Shown here piece after piece: positions 40,889 through 48,113 of a stretch of 64,000 nt of DNA. The stretch is from VRUE01 sp045805805. GTDB taxonomy: Bacteria > Actinomycetota > Thermoleophilia > Solirubrobacterales > 70-9. The stretch lies in NCBI GenBank assembly GCA_045805805.1, contig JBJMKO010000102.1:7883-71882 (forward strand). Direction: 5' to 3'. Each line of letters begins with the position of its first letter. The stretch's first letter is position 1. Made by a program: the position numbers and the translations under genes. The notes beneath the pieces are model-generated. The model was not told the origin of the DNA. It worked only from the letters and a program-made list of their open reading frames with translations, and ran no database searches.

Positions 40889-40922
40889 CGTATTACGAAT
40901 CGGGATCCCGATTCGTAATACG
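40889..40922. repeat. Perfect 34-bp palindrome between converging provirus genes
   Basis: CGTATTACGAATCGGGA directly joined to its reverse complement, with no spacer; the centre is GGATCC. It lies between the + strand early genes (ending 40854) and the - strand packaging genes (ending 40936). A bidirectional terminator is possible, but there is no T-tract and a zero-length loop is unusual; a protein-binding site is the alternative. Confidence 0.85.
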
Positions 40923-40935
40923 ACGAACTCGGCAG

Positions 40936-41301
40936 CTACGCCCGGGTAAATCGCTGCGCGAGCACGCGCAGGTCCGGTGTCTCGATCGCGTCGCCGCGGC
41001 GCAGCACGTCGACCGCGGCCATCGCGATCGCCTGGGCAAGCTCGCCCTCGGACGTCATGTAGGAGTCGGAGGCTTGCACCGGGCCGTCGACGGGCGGCAG
41101 CCCGACCAGGCCGGGGCCGGTCCACTCAGCGAGGATTTCGAACTGCGTGGTGCCCCACCGGCTGTCCATGCCCGTGAGCGGGGTGACGCGGACTCGGCCG
41201 CGCCAGGGGCCGATCTCGGACTGGTCGAAGATCGGGCGCTCGCGCTCGGCGGTGGTCCCGGGTCCGGTGGGGGCCGGCTGGCGGGGGGGTGGGCCGGTCA
41301 A
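40936..41301 (-). CDS. Provirus protein of the packaging operon, unknown function
   Basis: 121 aa. Pro-rich N-terminus, then IGPWRGRVRVTPLTGMDSRW, FEILAEWTGPGLVGLPP and MTSEGELAQAIAMAAVDVL. Predicted soluble alpha/beta. Starts with TTG overlapping the upstream stop (TTGA), the last gene of the minus-strand operon. Not recognised. Confidence 0.65.
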   Translation of the reverse strand: MTGPPPRQPAPTGPGTTAERERPIFDQSEIGPWRGRVRVTPLTGMDSRWGTTQFEILAEWTGPGLVGLPPVDGPVQASDSYMTSEGELAQAIAMAAVDVLRRGDAIETPDLRVLAQRFTRA

Positions 41302-41543
41302 CCCGCCGCCTTCACCTTCCGCGAGTTCACCATTTCCTTGATCGTGATCTCGGCGTCGACGTGGTTGGCACCGATGTAGATTGGGGCAACGTCCTCGGTG
41401 CGCTGCATGTACCAGCCGGGGGCGCGCTCAGCGGGGCCGTTGGGGCGCGAGAGGTAATAAGGCGTCTTGAACGGGCGAAGTGGCATCGCCGCCCATTTCA
41501 AACGCGACCGCCTCTCCGATAGCCCGGGCAACGTAGCAGTCAC
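41298..41543 (-). CDS. Provirus small protein, unknown function
   Basis: 81 aa from GTG 41543. Basic first half (LSERRSRLKWAAMPLRPF) followed by YYLSRPNGPAERAPGWYMQR and VAPIYIGANHVDAEITIKEM. Predicted beta-rich. Lies 23 bp after the packaging ATPase and overlaps the next gene by 4 bp. Confidence 0.65.
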   Translation of the reverse strand: MTATLPGLSERRSRLKWAAMPLRPFKTPYYLSRPNGPAERAPGWYMQRTEDVAPIYIGANHVDAEITIKEMVNSRKVKAAG

Positions 41544-41566
41544 CTTACTTTGAGAATCCTGCGTAC

Positions 41567-42241
41567 CTAAGCAACGGTGCGCTTCCTGACAATGGTCTTG
41601 CGCCGCACCTCGTCACCCAGCGGCTTGCACATGCTGAGCGTTCGCGTCCAGCGGTTAAACCACAGGAAAGAGTGGTCTCCGAGCTCGGCGTGGGCCTGGT
41701 CGACCAGCTCGCCGACCTCCGAGCCCGGGCGATCCATCATCTCGCCGATCGCCTCCAGGTCGGGGCGCGTCATCCGGGGGACCAGGACGAAGACGTGCTG
41801 GCACTCGGTCAGGGCGCGCTTCGGCATCTCGACCGGGCGCTGGGAGGCGCCGAGCAGGCCGAGGCCGTGGGCGCCTCCCTTGCTCAGGTAGGTGCGCACC
41901 TTTGGCGGGGTGGCATGGGAGTTGAACTCGCACAGGTCGGCGAGCTCGTGTACGCAGACGACCAGATGGCGGCGCTGGTAGGCGAGGCCGAAGAGGCGGT
42001 CAAACTGCTCGCGGTCGTTGTCTACCGGGGCGTAGTGGATCACCGGCGCCGACCAGTCGATCGACTCGACCTCGGCGACGCGCTCGACGCCGTCGATCAG
42101 CCACTCGTCCTTGGTGTCGACCAGCAGCCGCTGGCAGCGCATCGCCGAGAACTGGTGGTTGATCAACTCCGACTTGCCCGAGCGGGTGAAGCCGAGGACC
42201 AGGGTCCGGTCGTTGTAGGAGACGCCGTCGCGCTCGCTCAC
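41567..42241 (-). CDS. FtsK/HerA-type viral genome-packaging ATPase
   Basis: 224 aa, the compact size of tectivirus P9-like ATPases. Walker A GFTRSGKSE at residues 17-25; RLLVDTKDEW; hydrophobic Walker B strand HLVVCVHELADL at about 92-103, with His-Glu where Asp-Glu is usual; and the sensor LLGASQRP with Gln about 134. There is no nuclease domain, so it is not a terminase. GTG 42241 overlaps the upstream stop (GTGA); an in-frame upstream start would extend into the neighbouring gene. This is one of the two hallmark genes of the virus. Confidence 0.85.
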   Translation of the reverse strand: MSERDGVSYNDRTLVLGFTRSGKSELINHQFSAMRCQRLLVDTKDEWLIDGVERVAEVESIDWSAPVIHYAPVDNDREQFDRLFGLAYQRRHLVVCVHELADLCEFNSHATPPKVRTYLSKGGAHGLGLLGASQRPVEMPKRALTECQHVFVLVPRMTRPDLEAIGEMMDRPGSEVGELVDQAHAELGDHSFLWFNRWTRTLSMCKPLGDEVRRKTIVRKRTVA

Positions 42242-42576
42242 TGTGGGCAGTCCTGGCAGGGCTTGGGATCGAGTAGTGCCGACCATCCCAATAGCTCGGC
42301 CCAAAACTCGTCCTCGGGATCGAGCTCGGCCGCGAGCTCACCCTGGAGCTCCACCTGGGCGATGAAGAGCTCGTCGGCAAGTAGGCGGGTGTGGGCGGCA
42401 AGGACCTCGCTGGCGGCGGTCGCCGCGATCAGGCGCCGGCGCCGCCGATGCACATCGTCTATGGCATTGACCAGCGTGAAGATGCCAAAGAGCAGGCTCA
42501 TGCCAAGAAGGCCCAGGGCAATTGTCAGCGGGTCTACTTCGAGCGAGAGGCGGGAGGACCGCGGTTTGGCCGTCAT
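42238..42576 (-). CDS. Provirus single-pass membrane protein
   Basis: 112 aa. One membrane segment (about 18-38, LTIALGLLGMSLLFGIFTLV) followed by an Arg cluster (HRRRRRL) and a helical acidic C-terminus ending in CQDCPQ. Located directly upstream of the packaging ATPase and translationally coupled to it. A membrane partner of the packaging vertex is a reasonable guess (PRD1 has small P20/P22-type membrane proteins there). Confidence 0.75.
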   Translation of the reverse strand: MTAKPRSSRLSLEVDPLTIALGLLGMSLLFGIFTLVNAIDDVHRRRRRLIAATAASEVLAAHTRLLADELFIAQVELQGELAAELDPEDEFWAELLGWSALLDPKPCQDCPQ

Positions 42577-42890
42577 GGCGCCGGCACCTCCTCCGCCTCA
42601 GCGTTGATCGCCGGCTCCGGGCCGAGCAGCTCGGCGATCGTCTCCGGCAACTCGGCGTCGTCGGAGCGCATCGCCAGGGCAAGGCGGGCGCCCTTAAGCA
42701 GGAGCTCGTCCAGCTCTGCCGGGTCTTCGGGAACCACGCCCAGGCGCTGGACCATCGGCATCATCACGCTCATCGCCTGCTGAAGACGAGCGGTGCGCTG
42801 GTCGGTGGGCGCGAGTTCGGTAGCGACCGCCAGGGCTTCGCCGATCTTGTCCTTGCTGGTCCTCGGCTCCTGCGTCACTCGGTCGTCCAC
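42573..42890 (-). CDS. Provirus soluble helical protein
   Basis: 105 aa, acidic and helical: KDKIGEALAVATELAPTDQR, LQQAMSVMMPMVQRLGV and LDELLLKGARLALAMRSDD. Overlaps both neighbours by 4-16 bp in the minus-strand operon. No family recognised; possibly a scaffold or packaging accessory factor. Confidence 0.65.
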   Translation of the reverse strand: MDDRVTQEPRTSKDKIGEALAVATELAPTDQRTARLQQAMSVMMPMVQRLGVVPEDPAELDELLLKGARLALAMRSDDAELPETIAELLGPEPAINAEAEEVPAP

Positions 42891-43465
42891 GGGGGCTCCT
42901 CTTCGGGTTGGGGTTGGGGTCCGGTGTCGGGCTCGGCGACGCGCCCGCTGGCCGGGACATGCTCAACTTCCTCCTGGGCTTCGAGCTCGACCTTGCGTTC
43001 GGTGTAGGAGCGCATCGCATAACCGCCGAAGCCGATCGCCACGGCGAGCTCGTCGCCGGCGCCGGCGGCAGCCTGGGTGACCGGGTAGCGGTTGAGGATT
43101 CGGGTCAGCGGCGCGGCGATCGCCATCAGGTCCGCCTCGGTGTAGATCCAGTCCGCCTCGGCAACGCCGGCGAGGGCGTGGACCGCGGCTCCCTTGGCAG
43201 TGAGAATTGAGCGCACGCTGTCCTCTTCCCAGCCGAGCTCGACCGGCGGGGGTGCGCCAAGATCGGCACCGGGCTCTGGCGGTGCAAAGCCCTCGCGGGC
43301 GTAGTCGCCGTCCGACTCGAAGGCCGGGCCGGGGTCGCCGATAAAGGTGCTGTCAGCCGCCGAAGAGACCGTCGAGGAAGGCGCCGACTCCGCTTGGGCG
43401 TCCGGCTCCTTCTGCTCGGGGCTCTCCTTCGGCGCTGGCTGAGGGACTTTGACCTCCATTGCCAT
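42875..43465 (-). CDS. Provirus protein with Pro/Glu-rich N-terminus
   Basis: 196 aa. Strong Shine-Dalgarno AAAGGAG before ATG 43465. Residues 1-85 are low-complexity Pro/Glu/Ser; 85-165 form a helical domain (VRSILTAKGAAVHALAGVAE, LMAIAAPLTRILNRYPV, ELAVAIGFGGYAMRSYTERK) with one possible membrane-associated helix. Pro/Glu C-tail. Function unknown. It overlaps the preceding gene in another frame by 113 bp. Confidence 0.7.
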   Translation of the reverse strand: MAMEVKVPQPAPKESPEQKEPDAQAESAPSSTVSSAADSTFIGDPGPAFESDGDYAREGFAPPEPGADLGAPPPVELGWEEDSVRSILTAKGAAVHALAGVAEADWIYTEADLMAIAAPLTRILNRYPVTQAAAGAGDELAVAIGFGGYAMRSYTERKVELEAQEEVEHVPASGRVAEPDTGPQPQPEEEPPWTTE

Positions 43466-43700
43466 CGCGGGGGGGCTCCTTTCTCTGCCGGGGCTTCGCC
43501 GGCGGGGGGTCGTTGGGATCAAGCACGGGCAATGCGCTGCGTTTGCCCGGGTTTTTCGCCCGGGCTTTGGGCTTTGGCTGCCCGGGCTCAGAGGCGTCAT
43601 GCCCAAGCAAACGGCGAGCCTGGGTCTCTCTGCCCCGGCTTAGGCCGTCAAGCTGGCGCTCGGCCGCCTCGGCATTCGCGCTGAGTCCTCCCCTTGGCAT
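43353..43700 (-). CDS. Provirus Pro/Arg-rich protein, first gene of the minus-strand operon
   Basis: 115 aa from ATG 43700. A helical start (LSANAEAAERQLDGLSRGRE) is followed by a basic Pro-rich region (KPKARAKNPGKRSALPVLDP) and a C-terminus ending GAFLDGLFGG. The 113-bp overlap with the next gene is unusual, and either reading could be partly spurious. No family recognised. Confidence 0.45.
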   Translation of the reverse strand: MPRGGLSANAEAAERQLDGLSRGRETQARRLLGHDASEPGQPKPKARAKNPGKRSALPVLDPNDPPPAKPRQRKEPPRDGNGGQSPSASAEGEPRAEGAGRPSGVGAFLDGLFGG

Positions 43701-43741
43701 TGCCCGGGCATAGTCGAGTGGCGACGTGCGGAAGGGAAGAC

Positions 43742-43767
43742 GGCGCACCCCGGCGCAGGGGTGCGCC
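43742..43767. promoter_or_regulatory. Hairpin in the divergent control region of the virion operon
   Basis: GGCGCACCCC and GGGGTGCGCC are perfect arms around GGCGCA. It sits in the 170-bp space between the divergent minus-strand packaging operon and the plus-strand virion operon, the only sizeable non-coding gap of the provirus centre. An operator for a switch between the operons is possible. No convincing -35/-10 pair was identified. Confidence 0.5.
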
Positions 43768-43870
43768 CCCCGGCGCAATACCTGCGGCCCTGCGCCATCT
43801 TCAAAAGCGCTCGGAGGCCACCTAGTTTGCTCGCCATGCAACCGACACATGCCACGCGAGAGGGCAGCCG

Positions 43871-44005
43871 ATGAGGCTCGCAGGCGTCTCGCTCAACCAG
43901 TTCCTGAAGATCGGCATCACCGCCGTCCTCTTCATCATCCTCTTCAAGTACGCCGCGGCCAAGAGCAACATCCCGGGCCTGCAGGCGATCGCGGGGAACG
44001 TCTAG
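43871..44005 (+). CDS. Provirus 44-aa single-pass membrane protein
   Basis: First gene of the virion operon. A short amphipathic start (RLAGVSLNQFLKIG) precedes one membrane helix (ITAVLFIILFKYAA) and a short polar tail. Two bases separate its stop from the capsid gene ATG. Small membrane proteins beside the capsid gene are typical of internal-membrane viruses. Confidence 0.75.
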   Translation: MRLAGVSLNQFLKIGITAVLFIILFKYAAAKSNIPGLQAIAGNV

Positions 44006-44007
44006 AC

Positions 44008-45432
44008 ATGGGCGCCCCGACGATGGTCGACCCGGGGGTTGAGGCCCTCGCGAACGCTCACGGCCAGGGACGGCAGGGGATCAGCCCCCACACCGTCCGC
44101 CGGCATTCCGGCGGGGGTGACCTGCCCGCCGGCGCCGAGCTCGTCGCCGCCTACGTAGGCGAGGCAGAGCGAAGCGACCGGCCCGGCCCGTTCAACCTGC
44201 GCTCCGAGAGCGGCCACCTGTCCGAGGCCTGGCGTCTGGCCGGTGCCGACCCGACCGATCCCAGCGTTGCTCGGTGTATCGCGGCGGGCCTGCCCCCGAT
44301 CGCGGGAGGCGCCACCGGCGCCGGCGGGGCGGCCTTCATGCACAACCTTCCCCCCGAGGGCACCTACGTGCAGGACTCCGCTCTCTTCAACCGCGAGACC
44401 GAGCGAAACGACGTACCCCAGGAACAGAAGGCCTTCAGCGGCCTCGGCGGCGCGCCGATCGACCAGCGCATCTCCAACAACGGCGTTCTCTCCCGGGTCC
44501 GCCTCGTCTTCACCGGCTCCCTGGTCGTCGCCGGCGCCGGCACCTGCACGGCGACCTACCAGTGGCCGTGGAACGTGGTCAAGCGCTTCACCCTGAACGC
44601 CAACGGGCAGACCTCGCTGGTCAGCTGCGAGGGCATGGACCTGCGGGCGCGCCGGCAGCGCCTCTACCGCAACCCGACCGATCCGCTAGTCACTGCGCCG
44701 GCGACGACCGAAACCACGAAGGACCCCAAACCGGGCGTGATCGCCAACGGCACCTACCCGATCGTGCTGATCTATGACGTGCCGATCAGCCACGACGACT
44801 GGGGCCTGACCGGCTCGCTGTTCGCGCAGTCGGACCAGATTTACCTCAACTGGCGGATCACCCCGGCGGCGACGGCGGACCTCTTCACCCTCGCCGGCGG
44901 CTCCACGGCCACCCTGACCGGGACGATCAGTTCCACCCTGACCTTCTTCGACGTGCCCTTCTCGGACACCCAGGACGGTCGCAAGGTGCTGATCCCCGAC
45001 CTCTCCTGGCTACACGGCTATCTCTCCAACGACATGCCGTTCGCCAACACCGGGGACGTCAAGACACCCTTCATCCGCACCGCGGGGCAGCTACTCTCCT
45101 ACTCCTACTATCTCGACAACGGCGGCGCCGCGGTTATCGACCCGACAGCGCTCACCGAACTGCGGTTCGAGTACGGCGGCAACCGCCGCCCCCGCGTCTA
45201 CGCGCCGGCGGCACAGCTACTCGAGGAGAACGTCCACAACTACAACGGGCGCATCCTCTCGGCCGCGGGCTACTCGATCCTCGACTTCGAGGTGGACAAC
45301 CCGTCTCGTGACCTCGTCTACCCCAAGGGAGTCACGGAGCTGCTGATGGCAGCGACGATTCCCGCCGGGACGACGATCAACGCGAACGCGCATGCCCACT
45401 TTGTCGAGGAGACCCTGTTCGCGGGCAGGTAG
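44008..45432 (+). CDS. Putative double-jelly-roll major capsid protein
   Basis: 474 aa, the largest protein of the element. Residues 1-125 are Gly/Ala-rich and probably flexible. From about 145 the chain is beta-rich with alternating hydrophobic strands: LSRVRLVFTGSLVVAGAGTC, PWNVVKRFTLNANGQTSLVS, IVLIYDVPISHDDWGLTGSL, STLTFFDVPFSDTQ, LSYSYYLDNGG, LTELRFEYGG. The first-strand-plus-PWNxVKRxxLxxN pattern, chain length and neighbour ATPase resemble DJR capsid proteins of the PRD1 lineage. Assignment is inference from pattern and context; no structure is available. Confidence 0.72.
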   Translation: MGAPTMVDPGVEALANAHGQGRQGISPHTVRRHSGGGDLPAGAELVAAYVGEAERSDRPGPFNLRSESGHLSEAWRLAGADPTDPSVARCIAAGLPPIAGGATGAGGAAFMHNLPPEGTYVQDSALFNRETERNDVPQEQKAFSGLGGAPIDQRISNNGVLSRVRLVFTGSLVVAGAGTCTATYQWPWNVVKRFTLNANGQTSLVSCEGMDLRARRQRLYRNPTDPLVTAPATTETTKDPKPGVIANGTYPIVLIYDVPISHDDWGLTGSLFAQSDQIYLNWRITPAATADLFTLAGGSTATLTGTISSTLTFFDVPFSDTQDGRKVLIPDLSWLHGYLSNDMPFANTGDVKTPFIRTAGQLLSYSYYLDNGGAAVIDPTALTELRFEYGGNRRPRVYAPAAQLLEENVHNYNGRILSAAGYSILDFEVDNPSRDLVYPKGVTELLMAATIPAGTTINANAHAHFVEETLFAGR

Positions 45433-45435
45433 ACG

Positions 45436-45843
45436 ATGGCGACCGGACTCAGTTCCGACGGCGGGGTCATGGCCCCGCCGGACGCACGGGACGCGGGCGA
45501 ATTGGAGTGGGCGACCACGTCGGCGATGAGTCCGACCAATCCCCTCGCCTCGCGCTCGCGCACCGACTATGGCGGCTTCGACCCCGACCACGCCCGTGGC
45601 GACCGGATCGTCACCACGCCCGAAGGGCAGGCAGGCCCGGCCACCGACGGCGTGATGGCCGGTGCCGACCTGCCCGGGGTGGCGGTGCTCGACAGCTGGC
45701 ACGACCTCTTCAACTTCAAGGGGTCGCCGATGCCCTGGCTGCTGCTCCTGGCCCTGCTGTTTCTGGGCTTCATGCAGTTTCGCGTCGACGCCCGCGCGCG
45801 CGCCGGGCGCACCCGGGCCTCGGCGAGCGCGGCTCTTGGTTGA
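45436..45843 (+). CDS. Provirus membrane protein
   Basis: 135 aa. Polar Gly/Asp-rich N-terminal domain (1-85), then one membrane segment near residues 98-113 (PWLLLLALLFLGFMQF) and a basic Arg-rich tail (DARARAGRTRA). Begins 3 bp after the capsid gene. Its topology suits a virion membrane protein with its basic end facing the DNA. Confidence 0.75.
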   Translation: MATGLSSDGGVMAPPDARDAGELEWATTSAMSPTNPLASRSRTDYGGFDPDHARGDRIVTTPEGQAGPATDGVMAGADLPGVAVLDSWHDLFNFKGSPMPWLLLLALLFLGFMQFRVDARARAGRTRASASAALG

Positions 45844-45854
45844 GGAGGCCATAA

Positions 45855-46043
45855 GTGGAGGAGCTCGCACGCCTGCTCTTGCTGTTGGTGGCGGTGGCGC
45901 TCGTCATCAACCTGATCAAGCACGGTCCCGACGGGGCCAAGAAGTGGTTGGCCGCGAAGTTCCTGGGGCGAAACCCGCCGCCCTCCTACCTACGCGCCGC
46001 CGGCGTCCGGCCGGCCCGGGCCGCGGCGAGGGGGAAGGGGTAG
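45855..46043 (+). CDS. Provirus 62-aa membrane protein
   Basis: GTG start after GAGGAGG. One membrane helix (LARLLLLLVAVALVINLI) then a basic tail with KKWLAAKFLGRNPPPSYLR and ARAAARGKG. A further small virion membrane-protein candidate. Confidence 0.7.
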   Translation: MEELARLLLLLVAVALVINLIKHGPDGAKKWLAAKFLGRNPPPSYLRAAGVRPARAAARGKG

Positions 46044-46046
46044 GTC

Positions 46047-46166
46047 ATGGGCCTCGCATCCGGCTTGGTCGTCGCCCTGCTCGGGCTTTTTCTCCTACTG
46101 CGGACGGTCACCCACGACGACACCCACAAAAACCTAATCGACCGGCTTCTGGATCTCGACCTATGA
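46047..46166 (+). CDS. Provirus 39-aa membrane protein
   Basis: MGLASGLVVALLGLFLLLRT at the start followed by a short polar C-terminus (DDTHKNLIDRLLDLDL). Starts 3 bp after the preceding stop and overlaps the next ATG by 4 bp (ATGA), so it is well supported despite its size. Confidence 0.7.
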   Translation: MGLASGLVVALLGLFLLLRTVTHDDTHKNLIDRLLDLDL

Positions 46167-46918
46167 GCCGCTCTGTAAGGCGTCGGGTGGACGCGGTCGA
46201 TGATGTGGTCGAAGCGGCCAAGCTGCGCGAGGAGTGGAGCCGTGAACTGCGCCACGACGAAGGGCTGACCAACGAGCGCGCCGACAGTCTCGCCGAGGGC
46301 GTCGACCTGCTCGAGGATCGCTACCCCGAGATCATGGGCCTGGCGGTGGGGGAGGCCAAAGACTTCGCCCGGCGCCGGGACAACAAGCCCGATGCCGAGC
46401 CCCTTGAGGAGGCGGCGGAGGGCCTGGGTGAGGAGGCCGGCCATCGCTCCCCGGGCAAACCTAATACGCCCCTCGATCGCCGTCGGCAGTCGCCGTCGCG
46501 CAGGGACGCGCGATCGGGCGCTCGCTCCAGGTCAACCGGTGGCCGCTTTGCCCGCGACGCCTACCGCGAAACCGGCATCCCCGGCACCGCCTCTGACCTG
46601 AAAGGCATCGTCCTCTCGGTTCTCGGGGTGACCGTCGGGCTCTCGCTGGTCTACCTGCTGCTGACTAACGCCGAGACCGCGGGCCCGGGTCGCTCGGCGG
46701 TCGCCCAGATCGCCAACGGCTTCGCGACGGCCGTGCAACGGCTGATCTTGCCGGTCGATCCGCTCCGCGGTGCCGGCTCGCCGGTGCCCACCGGTGACGC
46801 GGCAGCTGCGGGCGCCCCGGCTCACTCGGTCACCCCGACACCGCGAAACGAAACCAAGGGTCCACTTCTAAAACGCAACCCTCGCCACGTCTTCGACGTG
46901 CCCCACCTCGGTAACTGA
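46163..46918 (+). CDS. Provirus membrane protein with long charged N-terminus
   Basis: 251 aa. Residues 1-130 are charged and helical (RRRVDAVDDVVEAAKLREEW; LAEGVDLLEDRYPEIMGLAV), then an Arg/Ser-rich linker, one membrane helix (about 150-172, KGIVLSVLGVTVGLSLVYLL) and a Pro/Ala tail. Coupled to the 39-aa gene by a 4-bp overlap. Possibly a membrane-associated virion or assembly factor. Confidence 0.72.
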   Translation: MSRSVRRRVDAVDDVVEAAKLREEWSRELRHDEGLTNERADSLAEGVDLLEDRYPEIMGLAVGEAKDFARRRDNKPDAEPLEEAAEGLGEEAGHRSPGKPNTPLDRRRQSPSRRDARSGARSRSTGGRFARDAYRETGIPGTASDLKGIVLSVLGVTVGLSLVYLLLTNAETAGPGRSAVAQIANGFATAVQRLILPVDPLRGAGSPVPTGDAAAAGAPAHSVTPTPRNETKGPLLKRNPRHVFDVPHLGN

Positions 46919-46930
46919 AAGGAGATCCCG

Positions 46931-47092
46931 ATGGGCGGAGTTCGATTTTTCACCAAGGAGTTGATCGGCATGACGATCTTGCTGGTCCTCGCCTTCTTGA
47001 TCCTCACCCACTCCACGGGCTTTGCCCGGTCGCTGTCGGCTGGCACCGGCGGCTACGTCAAAATCGTCAAGGCATTGCAGGGGCGCAGCTAG
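46931..47092 (+). CDS. Provirus 53-aa membrane protein
   Basis: GAAAGGAGATCCC precedes ATG 46931. RFFTKELIGMTILLVLAFLI then LTHSTGFARSLSAGTGGY: one membrane helix with a basic C-terminus. Its stop is immediately followed by the next gene's GTG. Confidence 0.7.
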   Translation: MGGVRFFTKELIGMTILLVLAFLILTHSTGFARSLSAGTGGYVKIVKALQGRS

Positions 47093-47425
47093 GTGCGAAG
47101 GCTGCGCGCCAAGCGCCCCATCCCCGCCCAGCGCGGGATTGGTGCCTTCGAGCTCGTCGAGAGCCCGCAGGACCCAAGCCCCGTGCTCGCGGCTGGCCTC
47201 AAGGACAGCCTGGGTGGCCAGCCCGGGCTGCGCCTGCAGGGCGGCGGCGGACGGCGCGTGTTCTTCGGCGGACAGCTAACCCTGCAGCACTTCACCCGGC
47301 CGCCAGCGGCCTCCAACGACGCCGACTCGGTGCGGGCGGCGGTGCTCCACGTCAACGCGCCGCGCCTCGTCGCCAAGACCCGCGGCGTCTTCACTCCGGT
47401 CCTCCCGACAGGGGTAGGTGACTGA
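47093..47425 (+). CDS. Provirus basic beta-rich protein
   Basis: 110 aa from GTG 47093. RRLRAKRPIPAQRGIGAFEL, LRLQGGGGRRVFFGGQLTLQ and VRAAVLHVNAPRLVAKTRGV. Soluble, no membrane segment. Stop overlaps the next ATG by 1 bp. Function unknown, possibly a minor capsid protein. Confidence 0.6.
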   Translation: MRRLRAKRPIPAQRGIGAFELVESPQDPSPVLAAGLKDSLGGQPGLRLQGGGGRRVFFGGQLTLQHFTRPPAASNDADSVRAAVLHVNAPRLVAKTRGVFTPVLPTGVGD

Positions 47426-48066
47426 TGAACTGGTGGCACAAACTCACCCCTCAGCAACAGCGCTACGCGGCGGTGATCGGTATCGGCGGCCTGCTCGGGC
47501 TGGTCGTCTTGCTGCGACGTAGAGGCGGAGGTGACGAAGCCGAAGGCGGCGGCGTCGACCAGGCACCGGTCATGGCCTCACCCTCACCGGGGGCGCCCTT
47601 CGCGCCCGAATCCACCTTCGCCGACAACGGCGAGGCAGCGGGCTCCCTCTCCACCGCGATTACCGAAGGTCTCGGTGCGGTCGGGAGTGCCCTGGAAGGC
47701 GAGGGGAGCTCCGTCGACAACCTCTCCGAAACGGTCAGCGAGGGCATTAGCGACCTTGGCGCCGGACTCTCGGGCGAGATCGGACTGCTCTCCGGCCAGG
47801 TCAAGGCGCTGCGCGAAAAACGCGGCAAAGGCAAAGGCGGCGGAGGCGGAGGCAAAACGGGCGGTGGCAACCCCGGCAAAGGCAAAGGGGGCAAAGGCAA
47901 AGGCAAAGGCGGCAAAGGCAAAGGCGGCAAAGGTGGCGGTGGAGGCAAAGGCGGCGGAGGAGGAGGCGGCGGCAAAGGTGGCGGTGGAGGCAAAGGCAAA
48001 GGCGGCAAAGGCGGCGGAGGTGGCGGTGGAGGCAAAGGCGGCGGCAAAAAAGGCAAAAAAAAATGA
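47425..48066 (+). CDS. Provirus membrane protein with a Gly/Lys-repeat tail
   Basis: 213 aa. One membrane helix near the start (YAAVIGIGGLLGLVVLL), an acidic Ala/Ser segment, a helical stretch (LSGQVKALREK) and a C-terminal 80-residue tail made only of Gly and Lys with rare Asn, Pro, Thr and Arg. The tail DNA is a GGCAAAGGC-type microsatellite (47820-48063). The polycationic tail anchored to a membrane could contact DNA inside the virion (inference). Confidence 0.75.
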   Translation: MNWWHKLTPQQQRYAAVIGIGGLLGLVVLLRRRGGGDEAEGGGVDQAPVMASPSPGAPFAPESTFADNGEAAGSLSTAITEGLGAVGSALEGEGSSVDNLSETVSEGISDLGAGLSGEIGLLSGQVKALREKRGKGKGGGGGGKTGGGNPGKGKGGKGKGKGGKGKGGKGGGGGKGGGGGGGGKGGGGGKGKGGKGGGGGGGGKGGGKKGKKK

Positions 48067-48113
48067 CTTCGACCAACTATCAGTAGCCAACCCCAGGAAG
48101 GACGAATCTCACA

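Noticed and set aside
47820..48063. CRISPR-like or tandem regulatory array
   Set aside because: It is a short-unit Gly/Lys codon microsatellite in a reading frame, without spacers. No CRISPR array or cas genes were seen in the window.
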